Positions 59,886-64,000 of a stretch of 64,000 nt of DNA are shown here, piece by piece. Under the pieces are notes generated by a model. That model saw only the letters and a list, made by a program, of their open reading frames with translations, was not told where the DNA came from and did not search any database. Source of the stretch: Mycobacterium sp. (GTDB lineage Bacteria > Actinomycetota > Actinomycetes > Mycobacteriales > Mycobacteriaceae); the NCBI GenBank assembly GCA_016197405.1, contig JACPVR010000030.1, positions 80,778 to 144,777 on the forward strand, given 5' to 3'. Position numbers and translations under genes: made by a program. Each line of letters opens with the position of its first letter. Positions within the stretch are counted from its first letter, which is position 1.

Positions 59886-62276
59886 TCAGGTTCGCCACAA
59901 CCGTTTGGGCTCGCCGGTGAACCGGCCCTGCAGCCACCACAGGGCTTCGATCGCGGCCGCCGCGACCAGACCGATGACCAGCGCCGTCAGCACGGCCGGG
60001 GTGTTGGACACATCGAGCATGAACTTCTGCCGGGCCAGCGGGATGGCGAAGATCACGACGTAGGCCAGGGCGGAGACAGCCACCAGCGCGATCCGCCACC
60101 ACTGATAGGGACGTGCGACGGTGGCCAACACCCACAGGGCACCCATCAGCAGCGTTATCAGTGCCGCAGTGGACGCCTGGTTCTGCTCTGGGACCGGGGC
60201 GTCATGGCCCTCGTAGGCCAGCAGATACGACACGAATGTCGCGATGCCGATCACCAGACCCGACGGCAGCGCGGCGAACATCACCCGACGTACGAAACCG
60301 GTGTGCGCACGTTCGTTGTTGGGCGCCAGTGACAACACGAATGCCGGTATGCCGATGGTGAACCAGGCGGCGATGGTCACGTGGATCGGCTGAAACGGGA
60401 ACAGCAGCGGGTCGTAGTGGAAGATCTTCGACCCCACACCGGCGATACCGACGAGCAGCGCCAGCAGCACCGAATAGACGGTCTTGGTCAGGAACAGATT
60501 CGATACCCGCTCGATATTGCCGATGACCCGGCGTCCCTCGCCGACCACGTACGGCAGAGTGGCGAACTTGTTGTCCAACAACACGATCTGAGCGACCGCA
60601 CGAGAGGCCGCGCTACCCGAGCCCATTGCGACCCCGATATCGGCGTCCTTGAGTGCCAACACATCGTTGACACCGTCACCGGTCATCGCCACGGTGTGAC
60701 CGCGCGACTGCAGTGCATGCACCATCGAGCGTTTCTGATCGGGGCGCACCCGCCCGAACGTGGTGTATTCCGCGAGTGTGTCGGCAAGCGCTTCCGGCTC
60801 GGCCGGCAGCTCACGGGCATCCATGGTCTCACCGTGCAAACCGAGCGATCCGGCCACCGCGCCCACCGACACCGCATTGTCACCGGAGATCACTTTGACC
60901 GAAACCTGCTGTTCGGCAAAGTATTCCAGAGTATCGCGAGCATCGGGGCGGACCTTCTGCTCCAACACCACCAGCGCCACCGGGGTGAGGTCGCCCGGCG
61001 CGTCGGGTGCGTCGACGGAGCGATCCGAGGAGCCCAGCAGCAACACCCGAAGTCCGCGGGATCCGATCCGTTCGGCTTCGGCGGCCGCCGCGGAGCCGGG
61101 ATCGAGCAACACGTCCGGGGCGCCGATAACCCAGTTGCCATGCTCGCCATAGGAGATGCCACTCCACTTGGTCGCCGATTTGAACGGTGCGACGGCCGTC
61201 GTGGTCCATCCCGGCGAGGTGTCGTAGCTCTCGGCGATGGCCTGTATCGAGGCGTTGGGCCGGGGATCGTCGGCGGCCAACGCCGCCAGCGCATCGGTGA
61301 CGAGCTGGGGGTCTGGTTCGGCGGCAAGCGCTTTGAGCTCGGAGAACCGCATTCCGTTCTCGGTCAGTGTGCCGGTCTTGTCGGCACACACCACGTCGAC
61401 GCGGGCCAGTCCCTCGATGGCGGGCAATTCGTTGACGAGGCATTGACGCCGGCCGAGGCGCACCACGCCGACCGCGAATGCCAGCGAGGTCATCAGGACC
61501 AGCCCTTCGGGCACCATCGGCACCAGGGCCCCGACCATTCGCAGCACCGACTCGCGCCAGCCGACCCCGGTGGTGAACAGCTGGGTGTAGATCGTGAGCA
61601 GTCCGGCGGGCCACAGCAGGTAGGTGATGAAGCGCAGGATCTGGTTGATACCGCTGCGCAGTTCGGATTTCACCAGGGTGAACTTGCTGGCCTCCTCCGC
61701 CAGCTTGGCGGCGTAGGCCTCCCGGCCCACCTTGGTGGCCCGGTACGCGCCGGTGCCGGCCACCACGAAACTGCCCGACATGACCTGAGCGCCAGTGGTT
61801 TTGTCGATCGGGTCGGCCTCACCGGTCAGCAAGGATTCGTCGACTTCGAGGTTGCTCTCCTCGACCACTTCACCGTCGACGACGATCTGATCACCGGGGC
61901 CGAGTTCGATGATGTCGTCGAGCACCACCTCGTTCGGCGGGAGCGCCCGGGTTCCGGACTGGCGCCGCACACTCGGTTTGGCCTGCCCGACGATCGCCAA
62001 CTTGTCCAGTGTCTGTTTGGCGCGCAGCTCCTGGATAATGCCGATACCGCTGTTGGCGATGATGAGCAGCCCGAACAGACCGTTGATCAGTGAACCGGTG
62101 GCCAGCACGATGAGGAACAGCACACCGAGGATGGCATTGATGCGGGTGAAGATATTGCCCCGGATGATCTCGGAGACACTGCGCGCCGCCCGGGTGGGTA
62201 CGTCATTGGTCTTGCCCTCGGCGACCCGCTGTGCCACCTCGGCATCGGTCAACCCGGTCACCAGCGCCACGCTCAT
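59886..62276 (-). CDS. ctpE: P-type cation ATPase CtpE
   Basis: Inner-membrane P-type ATPase of 796 aa. It has the actuator loop DESLLTGEADP, phosphorylated Asp D299 in DKTGTLTENG, the nucleotide domain (KSATKWSGIS), the MTGDGVNDVLALKDADIG hinge, and about ten membrane helices. M. tuberculosis CtpE (Rv0908) imports Ca2+; the assignment rests on the unusual domain order and the neighbours (Rv0907-like upstream, Rv0909/0910-like downstream). The ATG overlaps the stop of the serine hydrolase gene (ATGA). Confidence 0.92.
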   Translation of the reverse strand: MSVALVTGLTDAEVAQRVAEGKTNDVPTRAARSVSEIIRGNIFTRINAILGVLFLIVLATGSLINGLFGLLIIANSGIGIIQELRAKQTLDKLAIVGQAKPSVRRQSGTRALPPNEVVLDDIIELGPGDQIVVDGEVVEESNLEVDESLLTGEADPIDKTTGAQVMSGSFVVAGTGAYRATKVGREAYAAKLAEEASKFTLVKSELRSGINQILRFITYLLWPAGLLTIYTQLFTTGVGWRESVLRMVGALVPMVPEGLVLMTSLAFAVGVVRLGRRQCLVNELPAIEGLARVDVVCADKTGTLTENGMRFSELKALAAEPDPQLVTDALAALAADDPRPNASIQAIAESYDTSPGWTTTAVAPFKSATKWSGISYGEHGNWVIGAPDVLLDPGSAAAAEAERIGSRGLRVLLLGSSDRSVDAPDAPGDLTPVALVVLEQKVRPDARDTLEYFAEQQVSVKVISGDNAVSVGAVAGSLGLHGETMDARELPAEPEALADTLAEYTTFGRVRPDQKRSMVHALQSRGHTVAMTGDGVNDVLALKDADIGVAMGSGSAASRAVAQIVLLDNKFATLPYVVGEGRRVIGNIERVSNLFLTKTVYSVLLALLVGIAGVGSKIFHYDPLLFPFQPIHVTIAAWFTIGIPAFVLSLAPNNERAHTGFVRRVMFAALPSGLVIGIATFVSYLLAYEGHDAPVPEQNQASTAALITLLMGALWVLATVARPYQWWRIALVAVSALAYVVIFAIPLARQKFMLDVSNTPAVLTALVIGLVAAAAIEALWWLQGRFTGEPKRLWRT

Positions 62277-63841
62277 CGGAAGAATGCTCCCTTTCCGTCG
62301 GCGTCGTAGTACTCCAGCGTCACCTTGTCCCCGTCGAACCTAGCCGTGGAGACCGATCCGGGCGGGGCGTTCTCGCTGATGAAGCTGAAGGTGAAGGTGT
62401 TTCCGTCCCAATGCGTCAGCGGCCAGAACTCGGCTTTGGGGCCCAATGCGATGCCCAGCCGGCCATCCCGCTCGCTGACGGTGACCGGGCCCCAGAAGTC
62501 GTTGCGATAGGTGCCGACGTAGGTGGGCAGTGGTGCCGCAGGTGCCGGATCAGCTGGAGGCGCCTTGCCGACCAGCGCGCCCACCGGGGCATCCATCGAT
62601 TCGAAGGCGTTGCGGTACAACGTGCGCCAGTCCTCACGCACCTTGCCGAACTGCACCAGATCGGCGAACTCCGCGGTCAGCGTCTCCGGGATGCCGGACG
62701 GGGTGGCGTTGGTGAGCGCCACGATCGCGACATCGGCCGAAGGGATGACGACGAAGTTGGTCCCGGCACCCAGTTCGAACGCGCCGGAGTGGCTGAGTTG
62801 GGTCCGGGCCGCCGACGTGGTGCCGACGTTGAATCCGAAGCCGTAGAACCCGGAGCGCATCGCCGGCTCCGTCGGTGGACTCGACACGATCTGCGGGCTC
62901 AGCGCGGGTAACAGCGCCTTGGCGTCGACGACCTGGTGACCGCCGTAGCCGCCGTTGGCCAACAGCATCGTCAACCAGTGCGTCATATCGTCGACCGAGG
63001 AGCTCACCCCGCCTGCCGGTGCCTCCGGGTCGGCATCGCGCTCGAAGAGCGGTTCGTACTTGCCGTCGATGCGGATATGACCCACCGCCCGGTCGGGGCG
63101 TCCCCGGAAGTCGGCGAAGCGCGAACTCGTCGACGTCATCTGCAGCGGACCGTAGAGCACGTCGTCACTGAGCTGTTCCCACGTCTTGCCGGCTGCGGCA
63201 GCGACCGCCTCTGCGCCCGCGGTGAGCCCGAAGTTGGTGTAGGCATAGGAGATCCGGAACGGGTCAAGCGGCAGCTGGCGCAGGCGGTCCAGTACGTAGC
63301 GGCGATCGAAGCCGAGGTCTTCGAGCTTGTCGCCGGCGTGGTCGGGCAATCCGGAGCGGTGGGAGAACATGTCGCCGACGGTCACCATCTTCGTCACCGC
63401 CGGATCTGACAGCGCGAACCACGGCAGTTTCTCGACCAGCGGGGTGTCCCAGCTGATGGCGCCGACGCCGACCTGATGGGCCACCACCGAGGCCGCAAGC
63501 GGTTTCGACAACGAGGCCAGTTGGAATACCGTGTCGGTATCGACCTTGTTGGTCGCCTCGTCGCCGGCACGGACATCTTTGACGCCGAACCCCTTGGCGT
63601 AGACCGTCTTTCCGCCGTGAACCACGGCGACCGCCATACCGGGGATGCCGGAGGACTTCATGAGCTCCTCGGCGATACCGTCGAGCTTGGCGACCGCGTT
63701 GTCGACGGCGTTGTCCGGCAGCGGCAGTGCCGGAACGAGCGGCGGCGGCTGGTCGGAGACCGGAGGGGCGGCGCTGTGGTCAGCCGATTGGCAGCCGGCC
63801 ACCAGCGCGAGCAGGACGGCCAGCGCCGCAGTCTTCTTCAC
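62273..63841 (-). CDS. lipoprotein serine hydrolase, class C beta-lactamase/esterase type (Rv0907-like)
   Basis: Exported lipoprotein of 522 aa. The signal peptide ends in the lipobox LVAGC with acylated C17, then a Pro-rich linker. The beta-lactamase/penicillin-binding fold spans about residues 50-410 with the SxxK motif SLSK in FQLASLSKPLA, YTN in SYAYTNFG, and HSGAFELGAG as the third motif. A C-terminal lipocalin-like domain (YRNDFWGPVTV, about 430-522) follows. It would act on the cell wall or on an ester outside the membrane. Co-translated with ctpE. Confidence 0.9.
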   Translation of the reverse strand: MKKTAALAVLLALVAGCQSADHSAAPPVSDQPPPLVPALPLPDNAVDNAVAKLDGIAEELMKSSGIPGMAVAVVHGGKTVYAKGFGVKDVRAGDEATNKVDTDTVFQLASLSKPLAASVVAHQVGVGAISWDTPLVEKLPWFALSDPAVTKMVTVGDMFSHRSGLPDHAGDKLEDLGFDRRYVLDRLRQLPLDPFRISYAYTNFGLTAGAEAVAAAAGKTWEQLSDDVLYGPLQMTSTSSRFADFRGRPDRAVGHIRIDGKYEPLFERDADPEAPAGGVSSSVDDMTHWLTMLLANGGYGGHQVVDAKALLPALSPQIVSSPPTEPAMRSGFYGFGFNVGTTSAARTQLSHSGAFELGAGTNFVVIPSADVAIVALTNATPSGIPETLTAEFADLVQFGKVREDWRTLYRNAFESMDAPVGALVGKAPPADPAPAAPLPTYVGTYRNDFWGPVTVSERDGRLGIALGPKAEFWPLTHWDGNTFTFSFISENAPPGSVSTARFDGDKVTLEYYDADGKGAFFR

Positions 63842-63866
63842 AGCCTGACCGTAGCTGTTCTTAGCC

Positions 63867-64000
63867 TCAATCCGTGGACTGACTTGAGTGGTGTGGTTCG
63901 ACGGTGATTCTGACGGCGGTTTGTGGGGTGGGCAGGATGTAGCCGCTGGTCTGCCCAGCTTTTCCTGTGTGCTTCGGTGGGGCCTGTTCGGCGACGGTTA
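63867..64000 (-). CDS. 3' end of an unidentified ORF, cut by the window edge
   Basis: Minus-strand reading frame open from the window end to TGA at 63867-63869, 44 codons visible. The peptide reads ...GYILPTPQTAVRITVEPHH... with no motif I recognise. It could be the tail of a transposase or other gene beyond the window. Very little can be said. Confidence 0.3.
   Translation of the reverse strand, partial: TVAEQAPPKHTGKAGQTSGYILPTPQTAVRITVEPHHSSQSTD

Overview
The window looks like chromosome of a fast-growing, environmental Mycobacterium (Mycolicibacterium type). It is high-GC and dense. It carries several mycobacterial signature loci: the sigK-rskA operon with ufaA1, a DosR/DosS pair, a PE-PPE-domain protein, an LpqN-type lipoprotein, and blocks that match the M. 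tuberculosis Rv0444c-Rv0449c and Rv0907-Rv0910 orders as I remember them. No phage, CRISPR array or complete insertion sequence was recognised. There is one tRNA (Arg-CCT, 9924-9999).

Layout. 1-2.4 kb: an Nramp metal transporter and a fused GGCT/poly-gamma-glutamate hydrolase. 2.46-7.9 kb: a SigK operon (FAD oxidoreductase, DUF1365, UfaA1 methyltransferase, DUF1295, SigK, anti-sigma RskA) with a recognisable SigK promoter in front. 7.9-9.8 kb: a YbdK-type ligase and an F420-type oxidoreductase. 10.1-20.2 kb: a nine-gene minus-strand operon and a divergent MerR/XRE/cupin regulator. The operon encodes a DmpN-like diiron monooxygenase, NuoE/NuoF-like proteins in place of the usual reductase, an NCS1 transporter, a cyclase-family hydrolase, a RidA-like protein and an M20 hydrolase. 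This is the most novel-looking system in the window. 20.4-23.5 kb: a membrane adenylate cyclase and a P450. 23.5-27.6 kb: GlcNAc use (nagA, nagB, EIIA, divergent EIICB) with a dre-like operator between the divergent units.

27.7-43.7 kb is a mixed core region: PE-PPE-domain secreted protein, GAF-ANTAR regulator, thiolase/carotenoid-oxygenase/double-HxlR operon, lipoprotein, CIRCE-controlled Hsp20, GNAT, membrane protein, a structured 48-bp direct repeat, cupin, BKACE, a K+ channel fused to two RCK units, VOC protein, amidohydrolase, holin-like membrane protein, and DosR/DosS with a likely DosR box. 43.8-54.7 kb is a second catabolic region: hydantoinase A/B, acyl-AMP ligase and FAD monooxygenase on the minus strand, divergent from maleate isomerase, a VOC protein, a small coupled protein and an alpha/beta hydrolase. 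A TetR regulator and a LIP-family lipase that has lost its nucleophile follow. The hyuA/maiA promoter region and the lipase upstream region share an operator-like motif.

57-64 kb: about 1 kb without a convincing gene, then a cyclopropane-synthase-like methyltransferase, an SRPBCC toxin/antitoxin-like pair, the CtpE P-type ATPase, a lipoprotein serine hydrolase, and the 3' end of an unidentified ORF running off the window.

The two catabolic regions appear to be the accessory part. The first is best read as oxygenation of an unknown, probably nitrogenous, ring followed by hydrolysis. The second is best read as aryl-CoA or lactam chemistry ending in maleate to fumarate. Substrates cannot be read from sequence.
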